DNA from: Gammaproteobacteria bacterium
GTDB lineage: Bacteria > Pseudomonadota > Gammaproteobacteria > Pseudomonadales > Pseudohongiellaceae
Length of the DNA: 64,000 nucleotides
Assembly: GCA_030682575.1 (NCBI GenBank)
Contig: JAUXNX010000023.1
Location: 1 to 64,000 of the forward strand
Reading direction: 5' to 3'
Both the position numbers and the translations under genes were made by a program. The notes under the pieces are model-generated. The model searched no databases. It was not told the origin of the DNA and was given only the letters and a program-made list of their open reading frames with translations. Below are positions 29,736 to 37,878 of the stretch, one piece after another. Numbering within the stretch: position 1 is the stretch's first letter; every line of letters begins with the position of its first letter.

Positions 29736-32021
29736 TCACTCTCGCAAGCCCACGGCAGCGGACTCGCCTCCCGTAGACAGTACCTCGCCAATACTGGCGG
29801 CGTTTCGATAACCTGCGGCATGAAGGTCGGCGAGACAGGCCGCAGCATTGCGGGCTGGTACAGAGGCCAGCAGTCCACCAGCAGTCTGCGGATCGAACAG
29901 CAGGTGGTAGAGCGGTTGTTTGTTCAATTGTTTTGGGTGGAACTGTTCTGCGTTGGTCAACAGAGCAGCATGTCTGGCGTTGTCTTCCTGAAGCGAGCTC
30001 AGATAACCGCCTGCGACGCACTCGAGCGCGCCATCGAGAATCGGCAGCGCATTCAAGCTCAGCACCACTCGCACGGCGTCAGGCGTGAGCATTTCACTCA
30101 AGTGACCCAACAGGCCGAAGCCAGTGATGTCGGTACAGGCATTGGCGCCATGTCGCACGAAACAATGAGACGCCATCTGATTGGAGTGCTGCATGTGGGT
30201 CAGGGCGTTCTCGATCCAGCGCTGCTTTGCCTGGTAGCGCATATCGGCGGCGAACAGTGTGCCGGTTCCCAGTGGTTTGCACAGGATCAGCACGTCGCCT
30301 GGCTGCATACCACGTTTGGTCAGTATCCTGTCTGGCTCGACGAAACCGTTGACGCTCAGACCGAAGCTCAGCTCTTGTGCCTCGCTCGAATGACCTCCAA
30401 TCAGGGCGGTGTTATGAGCGTTCAATACTTCAGTGCAGCCGCTCATGATCTCCAGCAACATGGATTGCATGATGCGTGGTGCGGCATGAGGCACACTGAC
30501 GATAGCCAGCGCCGAGTGTGCGGTGGCGCCCATGGCGTGAATGTCACTCAGGCAATGCACTGTCGCGATACGCGCAAAGAGATAGGGATCGTTGATGAAG
30601 GCGCGAAAGTGATCGACGGTTTGCAACAATGTGCGTCGCTCGTCAATGCGAATCATCGCCGCGTCTTCCGTGCTCATATGTGCGGACAGAATATCGGGGT
30701 GAGTGCAGGGATGCAGTTGTGCAAGCACGTCATGCAGCATGGTGCTGCCGACTTTCGCACCGCAGCCTGCACAGCGCAGACTGGAGGATCGTGATCCTGC
30801 AGAGAATGATCTTTCAACAGGCGCTGGTATGCGGCTGTATTTCTCTACAAAGCGCTGATCAATCCATTTCTTCCACACACCTGCCCAGCGGCCCTGCAAA
30901 GACCAGTTGCCCCGTGCGGCGATGGCAGTGCCATCGCCCAGATTGAGCAGCGCCAGCACGTGGGCCTGGGGATTGTAACTTTGCAGAGGAATTCCGGTGG
31001 CGAAGCGGCGCAGATTGCGCGCCAGGGGCATACCCTGCCGTACTGCATAGACCCCTGATCGCGGCCGTGGGCAATTTTCGATTGAAGCGATGTCGCCGGT
31101 GGCAAAGACGTTGGCATGGCTCACGCTCTGCAGATGATTGTTGACGAGAATGAAACCACCTGCATCCAGTGTCAGTCCGGTGTGTTGCAACCAGTCGGGA
31201 GCGCTGGCTCCTGTTGCCACCAGAATTCTGTCTGTCTGCAGACTCTCTACAGTAGAGGTGCCGGTTGTCTCCCAGAGCACGGCATTCTGCTCGACGCTCC
31301 TGACACTGTGCTGCAGTCGTACATCAATACCGCGTGATCGCAATGTGCACAGTGCGCGGGCCTGGGCTCCCGGATTCAGCGCGGACAGCAATACGCTACC
31401 GTTGGTCATGAGAACAATCCTGATGAAGGATTCCTGCCCCAGTCGATCAGGCAGTGGCAAACCGGCGTTTCGATACAAGCGCATCTGCATGGCGCAGGCC
31501 AGTTCGACACTTGCGGGACCACCACCGATTATCGTGATGGTATAGGGCCGCTGCTCGCTCACGGCAGAATCCACTTCCTGCTGGATACTCTCCCAGTGTT
31601 TCAGAAATTCAGGAATGGGCTTGACCGGAATTGCAAACTGTTCTGCGCCAGGAATCGCTGCAACGTCAGGCCAGGAGCCGATGTTTATCGAGAGAATATC
31701 GAATCCAATTGCGGGCCTGCCGGCACAGTGCAGCGTCCGGTTCTGCAGATCCATTTTCTCTACGGTGGCACGGATCAAACGTGCACCTGCCATCTGCGCG
31801 AGTGGGCGCAGGTCGATCAGCAGATCGTCCGTTGCACAGTCACCGTTGATCCACGCAGGTAATGCACCGGAGTAAGGGGTTTCCACGTCGCGGGTGACAA
31901 GCACAATATCCAGACCGGGAACCGGCTGCTTCGCCAGTTGCATGAGCACGGCAAGGTGGCTGTGACCGCCGCCGAGCAGAACGAGAGTCTGTGCGGCAAG
32001 TGTGGGGAAAGGATTCTTCAT
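29736..32021 (-). CDS. selD: Selenophosphate synthetase fused to NADH dehydrogenase-like domain
   Basis: SelD makes selenophosphate from selenide and ATP, the donor for selenocysteine, selenouridine and selenium cofactors. The protein has 761 residues. The N-terminal flavoprotein half (about 8-385) has FAD/NAD loops LGGGHSH (16-22) and IIGGGPAS (165-172); the C-terminal SelD half (about 412-761) has AGCGAK with C420 and K423 matching catalytic C17 and K20 of E. coli SelD. The ATG at 32021 begins the flavoprotein domain. The flavoprotein may deliver reduced selenium; that is inference. No selA, selB, selC or mnmH gene lies in the window. Confidence 0.9.
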   Translation of the reverse strand: MKNPFPTLAAQTLVLLGGGHSHLAVLMQLAKQPVPGLDIVLVTRDVETPYSGALPAWINGDCATDDLLIDLRPLAQMAGARLIRATVEKMDLQNRTLHCAGRPAIGFDILSINIGSWPDVAAIPGAEQFAIPVKPIPEFLKHWESIQQEVDSAVSEQRPYTITIIGGGPASVELACAMQMRLYRNAGLPLPDRLGQESFIRIVLMTNGSVLLSALNPGAQARALCTLRSRGIDVRLQHSVRSVEQNAVLWETTGTSTVESLQTDRILVATGASAPDWLQHTGLTLDAGGFILVNNHLQSVSHANVFATGDIASIENCPRPRSGVYAVRQGMPLARNLRRFATGIPLQSYNPQAHVLALLNLGDGTAIAARGNWSLQGRWAGVWKKWIDQRFVEKYSRIPAPVERSFSAGSRSSSLRCAGCGAKVGSTMLHDVLAQLHPCTHPDILSAHMSTEDAAMIRIDERRTLLQTVDHFRAFINDPYLFARIATVHCLSDIHAMGATAHSALAIVSVPHAAPRIMQSMLLEIMSGCTEVLNAHNTALIGGHSSEAQELSFGLSVNGFVEPDRILTKRGMQPGDVLILCKPLGTGTLFAADMRYQAKQRWIENALTHMQHSNQMASHCFVRHGANACTDITGFGLLGHLSEMLTPDAVRVVLSLNALPILDGALECVAGGYLSSLQEDNARHAALLTNAEQFHPKQLNKQPLYHLLFDPQTAGGLLASVPARNAAACLADLHAAGYRNAASIGEVLSTGGESAAVGLRE

Positions 32022-32095
32022 CGGTCGGTTGGTTCTTGAGTATGAAAGTGTGTTGGCACGGGCACATGATAGCAGGCCATTTGCGCGATGGCTGC

Positions 32096-33532
32096 TTAGC
32101 GCGACGACTGAAATCCTGTGCGGGTCATCTCGCCCCAGCTCTTCTTCTTGCGCAGAAATTCCCACCAGCCCTGTACTCGCCAGATGTTGTTGATCTGTCT
32201 ATAGCCAAAGTTCTCTATCAATACACCCAAGATAAGACGCAGCAGATCCTTCGCGGTAGGGATGCGGTGCAACGAAATCTCCTCCAACACCAGTGATCCT
32301 GCACTGATGAAAACTCCGAACACGAACGTCAACGCCAGGAACGCAATGGCATAGTCGGGGTTGAGCATGCCGGAGAACCACAGGATCGGCACGAGCAGAT
32401 AACCCAGCACCTCCACGAGTGGGCCCAGCACGTCCACCAGCAGCGAGAAGGGCATGCCAACCAAGCCGATACGCCCATAACGGGGGTTTCCCAACATGCG
32501 GATATGACGAAAGAAAGTCTCCAAGGAGCCGCGTTGCCAGCGCTTGCGTTGCCGCGAGAGAGTCTTGAGATTATCCGGCGCCTCGGTCCAGCAAACTGGC
32601 TCAGCCACCGACACTACCTCATAGGGAATTTTCTTTTCCAGATGATAGCGATGCATGCGCATCACCAGTTCATAGTCCTCGCCCACGGTGTCTGTGTCAT
32701 AACCTCCAACCGCTATGGCGGCTGGTCGGCGGAAGATGCCGAAGGCACCAGAGATCAATGTGAGAATATTCAACTCGCTCATGGCGACGCGTGCGATCAG
32801 GAATGCCCGGGTGTACTCCACGGTTTGCAGCATTGGCAGCAAGTCCTTCGAGAGTGCCACGCTCATTACTTTGCCGCCACGTACCCGACAACCATTGGCG
32901 ACGCGTATGGTGCCACCTACTGCGATCACCTTGTCAGGTTTGCTGAGAAATGGTTGCACTGCGTGCAGCAGAGCATCAGCCTCCAGCATGGAGTCGGCGT
33001 CGATTGAACAGAACAGCGGCGAGCGTGAGATATTGATCCCTGCATTGAGCGCATCTGCCTTGCCTCCGTTTTCCTTGTCGATCACGATCAGGTTGGGATA
33101 TTTCTGAGACTGATAGATCTGCCGAATTGGTTTGTGAGGTGTGACGGATTCAAAATCTCTGGCGCTGGGGCGCAGTGCAAAATTCTTGATGAGCTTGTCG
33201 AGCGTGTCATCTTTCGATCCATCATTCACTACCAGCACTTCACAGTGAGGATAACGGATGCTGAGCATGGAGCGTGTGCTCTCCACGATGCTGGCTGATT
33301 CATTGTAGGCAGGTGCGATCAGGGAAATAGGGGGGGCACTTGGCGCTGTTTGATGCCATAGTGTTTCGCTATTCTCCGAGTCGTCGCGGCGGCGCAATGC
33401 TCTGGCGGCCACAACGAGTTGGAGCAGCGCAATCAGATTCTGAGTGAGCCCAACGACGATAACGAGGCCAACGATCCACTCGGCACTGGTGTTGATCCAA
33501 CTCACAATGCTGATGGATATCTGTTCAAACAT
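32096..33532 (-). CDS. Processive family 2 glycosyltransferase, membrane
   Basis: Inner-membrane GT2 enzyme of the cellulose synthase/PgaC type that polymerises and may extrude a polysaccharide. It has 478 residues with an N-terminal membrane span (about 16-45) and C-terminal spans (about 355-430). Catalytic motifs: VVNDGS (101-106), DAD (178-180), GED (284-286) and the processivity motif QRKRW (328-332). The ATG at 33532 overlaps the end of the HEAT gene by eight bases; a start 18 bases earlier is possible. Product sugar unknown. E. coli YaiP, neighbour of YaiO, is a comparable pair. Confidence 0.85.
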   Translation of the reverse strand: MFEQISISIVSWINTSAEWIVGLVIVVGLTQNLIALLQLVVAARALRRRDDSENSETLWHQTAPSAPPISLIAPAYNESASIVESTRSMLSIRYPHCEVLVVNDGSKDDTLDKLIKNFALRPSARDFESVTPHKPIRQIYQSQKYPNLIVIDKENGGKADALNAGINISRSPLFCSIDADSMLEADALLHAVQPFLSKPDKVIAVGGTIRVANGCRVRGGKVMSVALSKDLLPMLQTVEYTRAFLIARVAMSELNILTLISGAFGIFRRPAAIAVGGYDTDTVGEDYELVMRMHRYHLEKKIPYEVVSVAEPVCWTEAPDNLKTLSRQRKRWQRGSLETFFRHIRMLGNPRYGRIGLVGMPFSLLVDVLGPLVEVLGYLLVPILWFSGMLNPDYAIAFLALTFVFGVFISAGSLVLEEISLHRIPTAKDLLRLILGVLIENFGYRQINNIWRVQGWWEFLRKKKSWGEMTRTGFQSSR

Positions 33533-34643
33533 GAAGGGTATCCTTGTCATTGCCCATCACAGCTTGCAGTTCAAGCAGTCCGTGTTCATCAAGGAGCAGT
33601 GCAGCCATGCGTCCTCCGGCATTGTCATTGACATGGCTGACGACCGAAGCGCGTTCGCGTAGTGCCTGCAATCCTCGCGTACCGAGTTCGGTTAGCGCTT
33701 CTGCGCTGCGAAATCGCACCCACCAGTTGTCGTCGTCGATCAGTCTGGCAAGTTGTGGGGTCAGATTTTCGAGACCAATCTGGCCAGCAGCAGCTGCTGC
33801 AATAGCCCGAACCTGCCACTGCGCGTCTTCCAATGCATGCTCAACTACGCTCGCCGCACCTGGATGTTGCAACGTGCCGAGAGACTTCAGGGCAGTGGTG
33901 CGAAGATTGAGATTGGCGTCATTCGCAAAATGGTAGAGATATTCCAATACTCTGAAATCACTTGACTCGGACATCGCATCTGCGATGACAATTTTCAGCC
34001 TGAGGCTGCTGTCATTCGCTACGGCAAGCTGGTACAGCACCTGAGGAGTCCGGCGCGCCATATCGCGGAACAGGGTACGGGCATCGCGAGTGTGCAGCAT
34101 GTTCTTTTCTTCGAGCTTGCGAACCAACAGCTTCGCTTCGGGCATCGCATCGATTTCCTTCAACGAACTTGCTGCAGCGAGTCTTACGCGACCATCCTTG
34201 TCGTCCATGGCACGGAGAAGAGCCGCCTTTGTTTTCTCATCGGCGAACAACTGTAGTGCAGAAACAGCGGTGCGGCGACGTTCGTGATGGCTGCTGAGAA
34301 GATCGCGAAGACACTCATCGCGAAAGCCGGTGCGGTCGAGAAGACCTGTAAGCTGTTCGCGCTCCTGTCCCTGTATGAGGTGGCAAAGATCAGTAGCCAG
34401 CCGACGCAATACCTGATGGCCAGCTTTGTCCAGATTCATGAGGTTCTTCAGATCTTTCTGTCCACTTAACCAGTCGGCATTCATGTAGCTGAAGAGAATT
34501 TGCTGGATGATGTTGCGAAGATGTTGATCGCGTCTGATGGTGCGTTCGTCCATTAGACGTCGCAGCACGAGGATAAGCATGACCAGCAGCGACGCGAACG
34601 CCAATATCAGGCTGGTCCACCAGATCAGTTGCAGCTCGTTCAT
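33525..34643 (-). CDS. Membrane-anchored HEAT-repeat protein
   Basis: A 372-residue protein with one N-terminal membrane span (about 8-30), then HEAT/armadillo-type helical repeats over about 60-350, for example RVRLAAASSLKEI, LNLRTTALKSLGTL, QVRAIAAAAAGQI and WVRFRSAEALTELG. It is likely an inner-membrane scaffold whose soluble part faces the cytoplasm, judged by the basic RRLMDERTIRR after the span. It lies 40 bases after the TPR/barrel gene and overlaps the glycosyltransferase start, so it probably assembles with those proteins. Confidence 0.82.
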   Translation of the reverse strand: MNELQLIWWTSLILAFASLLVMLILVLRRLMDERTIRRDQHLRNIIQQILFSYMNADWLSGQKDLKNLMNLDKAGHQVLRRLATDLCHLIQGQEREQLTGLLDRTGFRDECLRDLLSSHHERRRTAVSALQLFADEKTKAALLRAMDDKDGRVRLAAASSLKEIDAMPEAKLLVRKLEEKNMLHTRDARTLFRDMARRTPQVLYQLAVANDSSLRLKIVIADAMSESSDFRVLEYLYHFANDANLNLRTTALKSLGTLQHPGAASVVEHALEDAQWQVRAIAAAAAGQIGLENLTPQLARLIDDDNWWVRFRSAEALTELGTRGLQALRERASVVSHVNDNAGGRMAALLLDEHGLLELQAVMGNDKDTLHV

Positions 34644-34683
34644 GCGCGGTGTTCCATGGGATCAACAGACATCAGATGACGCC

Positions 34684-36033
34684 CTAATAGCGATATTGCA
34701 GTGTGAGTGCGACGCTTTCGCGGGTATAGGAACGTTCGCGACGGCTCTCGCTCACGTTGAGTTGCACTTGCCAGCGCGTGTCGAAACTGTAGGCCATATA
34801 ACCGCTGACACTCTGGGTTCTGGTAGTAATGGAGTTCTCCGTTTCGCCACCTTCACTATAGGCGAAACCAACACGGGCATTCGCATTTGTCTGCCAGTGA
34901 GCACCCAATTGCCAGCCACCGATGTTGGAGTTGTTCTCATCACGCAGCAGTCCGATGCCAACGCTAAGCCATGCGTCAATATTGCGAAGATAGTGGTCGG
35001 CACTGATATTGCCTCGCAACGTATTGCCCGTGGAGTATCTGGCGCTTTGGATACTGGCATTCATGAACGTGCTGCCGAAGGTGTCGCTTCCTTCGCTTAG
35101 ACGAAATCCCGTGCTGGCCCGCAGGCTGTGTTCAGGCATGAAGTGGGCGTCCGCTGTATAACTGAGCCCGAATTCAACAGGCACGCTGCTTTGTTGTCTC
35201 AACAGCAAGGAGGTGTCGATCGATGTGTCATGCTCGCCGAAGCGGTGATTGTGACTGAGCCGGAGAGACTGTTCAGATGCGATGCTGTAACGGTGACGAT
35301 ACTCGACAAAGCGATCGTGCCAGTGCTGTCCTGCGGTGTCCGTACGGCTGCGTTCATAACCAGTGATCCATGCATGTTTCGTGGCACCCGGCATGGCTGC
35401 GGCGCCCTGGCGGTTCAAGACGTCGATGTGGCCGGGTGCGAGGTCTGCTGCCCGTGTCAGCACAGTACTTGCCCCATCACGATTGCCAAGCGCGAGTTCA
35501 GCATCGTAAAGGCCGATAAGTGCCTCCAGGTCGTCGGCATTACTTTGCAGCACCTGCCTGAAAAGTGTTCTCGCGTGGGCGGGCCTGCGTTGGTACAGCG
35601 CAATGCGCCCGCTGAGATTGCGCGCCTCCTGATTGTCAGGCTGATTGATGAGGACGCTCTGGGTCAGTTCTTCTGCTTCCTGCAACACTCCCTGGTACGA
35701 CCGCACGCGGGCCTTGGCCAGCAACAGATTGTTGTCCTGCGGATAATCGACAAGTGCTGCATCCAGAATGGCAATAGCCTCTGCGTAACGTTCCTGGAAA
35801 GCTACGACCAGTCCCAGCAGATAGAAGGCTTCACTTTTGTTGCTGGCGATCTCCGACGCCTGACGTAACGCAATCTCTGCCTCGAGCATGTTGCCTGCGT
35901 TGCGAAGATTCATTGCATCCTGCACCAGCGTCTCGTAGTCCAGTACCTGTTCTGCGGCCATGCTGCTGTTGCCGACGTGGAGTGTACTGAGCAGAAGTGC
36001 GATATGGAAAAGATGTTGAGCCGAATTCTTCAT
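34684..36033 (-). CDS. TPR plus YaiO-type outer-membrane beta-barrel protein
   Basis: A 449-residue protein: signal peptide (about 1-27), periplasmic TPR region (about 30-200), then a C-terminal half (about 215-449) of alternating beta-strand sequence ending in the aromatic LTLQYRY, as in outer-membrane barrels of the YaiO family. The architecture resembles PgaA, which combines TPRs with an export barrel. Together with the GT2 gene downstream it is a good candidate exopolysaccharide exporter. The ATG overlaps the response-regulator stop by four bases. Confidence 0.82.
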   Translation of the reverse strand: MKNSAQHLFHIALLLSTLHVGNSSMAAEQVLDYETLVQDAMNLRNAGNMLEAEIALRQASEIASNKSEAFYLLGLVVAFQERYAEAIAILDAALVDYPQDNNLLLAKARVRSYQGVLQEAEELTQSVLINQPDNQEARNLSGRIALYQRRPAHARTLFRQVLQSNADDLEALIGLYDAELALGNRDGASTVLTRAADLAPGHIDVLNRQGAAAMPGATKHAWITGYERSRTDTAGQHWHDRFVEYRHRYSIASEQSLRLSHNHRFGEHDTSIDTSLLLRQQSSVPVEFGLSYTADAHFMPEHSLRASTGFRLSEGSDTFGSTFMNASIQSARYSTGNTLRGNISADHYLRNIDAWLSVGIGLLRDENNSNIGGWQLGAHWQTNANARVGFAYSEGGETENSITTRTQSVSGYMAYSFDTRWQVQLNVSESRRERSYTRESVALTLQYRY

Positions 36034-36398
36034 GGAGTTTTCAACGCTCTTTCTACGCGAAAAGTGAGTTCGTCGGGCGAGAAGGGTTTTGTCATGTAGT
36101 CAGTCACGCCAAGATCCAGCGCCTCCATCACATCGCGTTCGCGCCACTGAGCGGCGAGTATGAGGATGGGAATGTGGGCTGTGGCTGGATCATTCTTGAG
36201 TGCAGCGATGATGTCTGGCCCGTTCATGATCGGCATGAGGTAGTCCAGAATCAGCAGGTCTGGGGGGCTGCGGAGGATTGCCTCCAGAGCGAGTTCGCCG
36301 TCGGTGGCACTGTCGATCTGGTGGCCACGACGCTGCAGACGAAAGCTGATCAGATCGATGACGAGTTGATCGTCGTCTGCTATGAAAATGGATGCCAT
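36030..36398 (-). CDS. Receiver-only response regulator
   Basis: A 122-residue single-domain CheY-like receiver with no output domain. Acidic pocket D8-D10, phospho-acceptor D52 (LILDYLMP) and K104 (MTKPF) are present. The switch position that is normally Thr or Ser is Ala (A82 in ILAAQ), which should alter phosphorylation-dependent signalling. First gene of a tightly overlapping set with the YaiO-type barrel, HEAT protein and glycosyltransferase. It probably controls their activity by protein contact, but no kinase is adjacent. Confidence 0.88.
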   Translation of the reverse strand: MASIFIADDDQLVIDLISFRLQRRGHQIDSATDGELALEAILRSPPDLLILDYLMPIMNGPDIIAALKNDPATAHIPILILAAQWRERDVMEALDLGVTDYMTKPFSPDELTFRVERALKTP

Positions 36399-36485
36399 GC
36401 CCCTGCAGAGTCCTCATTGCTGAATTTATGTTCAGTGTGAGCCGAGTATAGCCAGACAGGCAACCGTTGGGAATGATGGGAGGAG

Positions 36486-36525
36486 TTGCCCGCCAAAGCT
36501 CCGAAGAGCGATGGTGGGCGGGCAA
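36486..36525 (-). terminator. Hairpin after citrate synthase gene
   Basis: TTGCCCGCC (36486-36494) pairs perfectly with GGCGGGCAA (36517-36525), with an inner stem GCTC-CGAA-GAGC at 36498-36509. It begins six bases beyond the citrate synthase stop. There is no T-run, so it may be a Rho-assisted terminator or a stabilising structure. Confidence 0.5.
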
Positions 36526-36531
36526 TCGAGG

Positions 36532-37653
36532 TTACAACGAGCGGATAGGGGAGCCCACATACAGCGCGCTGGGGCGCATGATCTTGTTGTCTTCACGGGA
36601 CTCGAGGAAATGCGCGAGCCAGCCGACACTGCGCGCCATGGCAAAGCCTGCCGTGAAATAGGTGGCAGGGATGCCGATGGCCAGATTCACCGGGCCCTTG
36701 TAGAACTCCAGGTTGGCCCAGACTTCCTTGCCCTTCTTCTGCATTTCGGCGTTGAATTCTTTTTCAATCTCTTTGAGTGTGAGGAACACATTCTCGAAAT
36801 CGGTGCCCTTGCACAGTTTTTCCGCCATTGGTTTGAGGATGGCGGCGCGCGGGTCCAGCTTGGTGTACTCGCGATGACCCATGCCCATCAGGCGACCCTT
36901 GTTGGCGAGCAGATTCACGACATATTCCCGGGCCCCAGCGGGAGCGCCGACTTTGATCGCCTCGTTCAGTGCCGCTTCATCAGCACCACCATGCAGGGTG
37001 CCATACAGGGCACCTACCGCAGAAGACAGGGCTGACTCCACCGGTGCCAGCGTGCTTGCTGTCACGCGGCACGTGAACGTGCCCGCGTTGAAGCTGTGCT
37101 CGAGCTGCAGAATCTGCAGCATCCCCAGACAGCGGATGTGATCTGCGCTGGCGTCCCTGGCGTGGAACATCGAGAGGAAGTTGTCGAGGTAGGATTTGCT
37201 GGCGTTGAAGACAGGGACATTGTCATTCAACTGCAGACGGCGGAAGGTGGCAAGCAGGGTAGGAATCCTGGCAACTACAGCCAGTCCGCGATAACCATCC
37301 TTGTTGGTAAAGGGCAGGTCCTGCGCTCCCTTTGGGGTTGTGTCCAACACTGGAATCATCGATTGCAACATGCGCATGGTATGCAGAGTACGCGGCAGAC
37401 TGGACAGGGTATTGAGCTCGCTGTCGCTCAGTGCGCCATTCGCCTTGAAGAAATTCTCCAGCTTTTCTTCCTGCTCCGCTGTGGCAAGCTCTCCGAACAA
37501 TACGAGCCAGACCACGCGTGTAAAGCTGAGGGTGACGAGCTGTTCGATGGTGTAGCCACGGTAGCTCAAGCGGCCCAGATCGCCTTCCACATTGCTGATA
37601 CTGGTCTGATCTGCGATGACGTCTTCTAGGCCTTTGGAGAATTGCACTGACAT
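36532..37653 (-). CDS. Citrate synthase family protein (short form)
   Basis: Condenses acetyl-CoA or propionyl-CoA with oxaloacetate. It has 373 residues, the short type II-like form also used by 2-methylcitrate synthases. Active-site histidines are H186 (LEHSFNAGTF), H221 (LHGGADEA) and H260 (GMGHREYTKLDPR). The catalytic Asp of the NVDFY motif is Glu316 here (ANLEFYKG), which occurs in some lineages and may change activity. It diverges from a LysR gene with an operator-like palindrome between. Citrate versus methylcitrate use cannot be decided here; no prp gene is nearby. Confidence 0.85.
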   Translation of the reverse strand: MSVQFSKGLEDVIADQTSISNVEGDLGRLSYRGYTIEQLVTLSFTRVVWLVLFGELATAEQEEKLENFFKANGALSDSELNTLSSLPRTLHTMRMLQSMIPVLDTTPKGAQDLPFTNKDGYRGLAVVARIPTLLATFRRLQLNDNVPVFNASKSYLDNFLSMFHARDASADHIRCLGMLQILQLEHSFNAGTFTCRVTASTLAPVESALSSAVGALYGTLHGGADEAALNEAIKVGAPAGAREYVVNLLANKGRLMGMGHREYTKLDPRAAILKPMAEKLCKGTDFENVFLTLKEIEKEFNAEMQKKGKEVWANLEFYKGPVNLAIGIPATYFTAGFAMARSVGWLAHFLESREDNKIMRPSALYVGSPIRSL

Positions 37654-37759
37654 GATGGGTACCCTGCGTTGGTTGGTCTGGTTCTGGTTCTTGGGTCAGG
37701 TCGTTGAGTGGATGTTCGATGGAGATTGAACGGGGGGCGGATGCCTGATCGTGGGCGGT

Positions 37760-37788
37760 ATTATAGAAACGCCCAATTTGAGGGTAAA
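37760..37788 (-). promoter_or_regulatory. Sigma-70-type promoter of citrate synthase gene
   Basis: On the minus strand, TTTACC (37788-37783) and TATAAT (37765-37760) are separated by 17 bases, about 107 bases before the citrate synthase start. The -35 touches the palindrome at 37788-37804. Confidence 0.6.
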
Positions 37789-37804
37789 ATTAGCAAAGCT
37801 AATT
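37788..37804. promoter_or_regulatory. LysR-type operator candidate
   Basis: AATTAGC-AAA-GCTAATT is a perfect palindrome with T-N11-A geometry in the divergent region between citrate synthase and the lysR gene. It abuts the -35 of the citrate synthase promoter, the usual LysR activation or repression position. A further GCTAAT lies at 37819-37824. Confidence 0.5.
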
Positions 37805-37878
37805 GCAGGTTAAGATGTGCTAATGTTTCACGGGCGTTTTCGTCCCTCTCAGTCCCACCTCCCAGAGGTTAGTTGATA

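Noticed and set aside
29736-32021. Possible selenocysteine or frameshift at the SelD fusion
   Set aside because: The frame is continuous with no in-frame TGA; the catalytic position is an ordinary Cys (C420).
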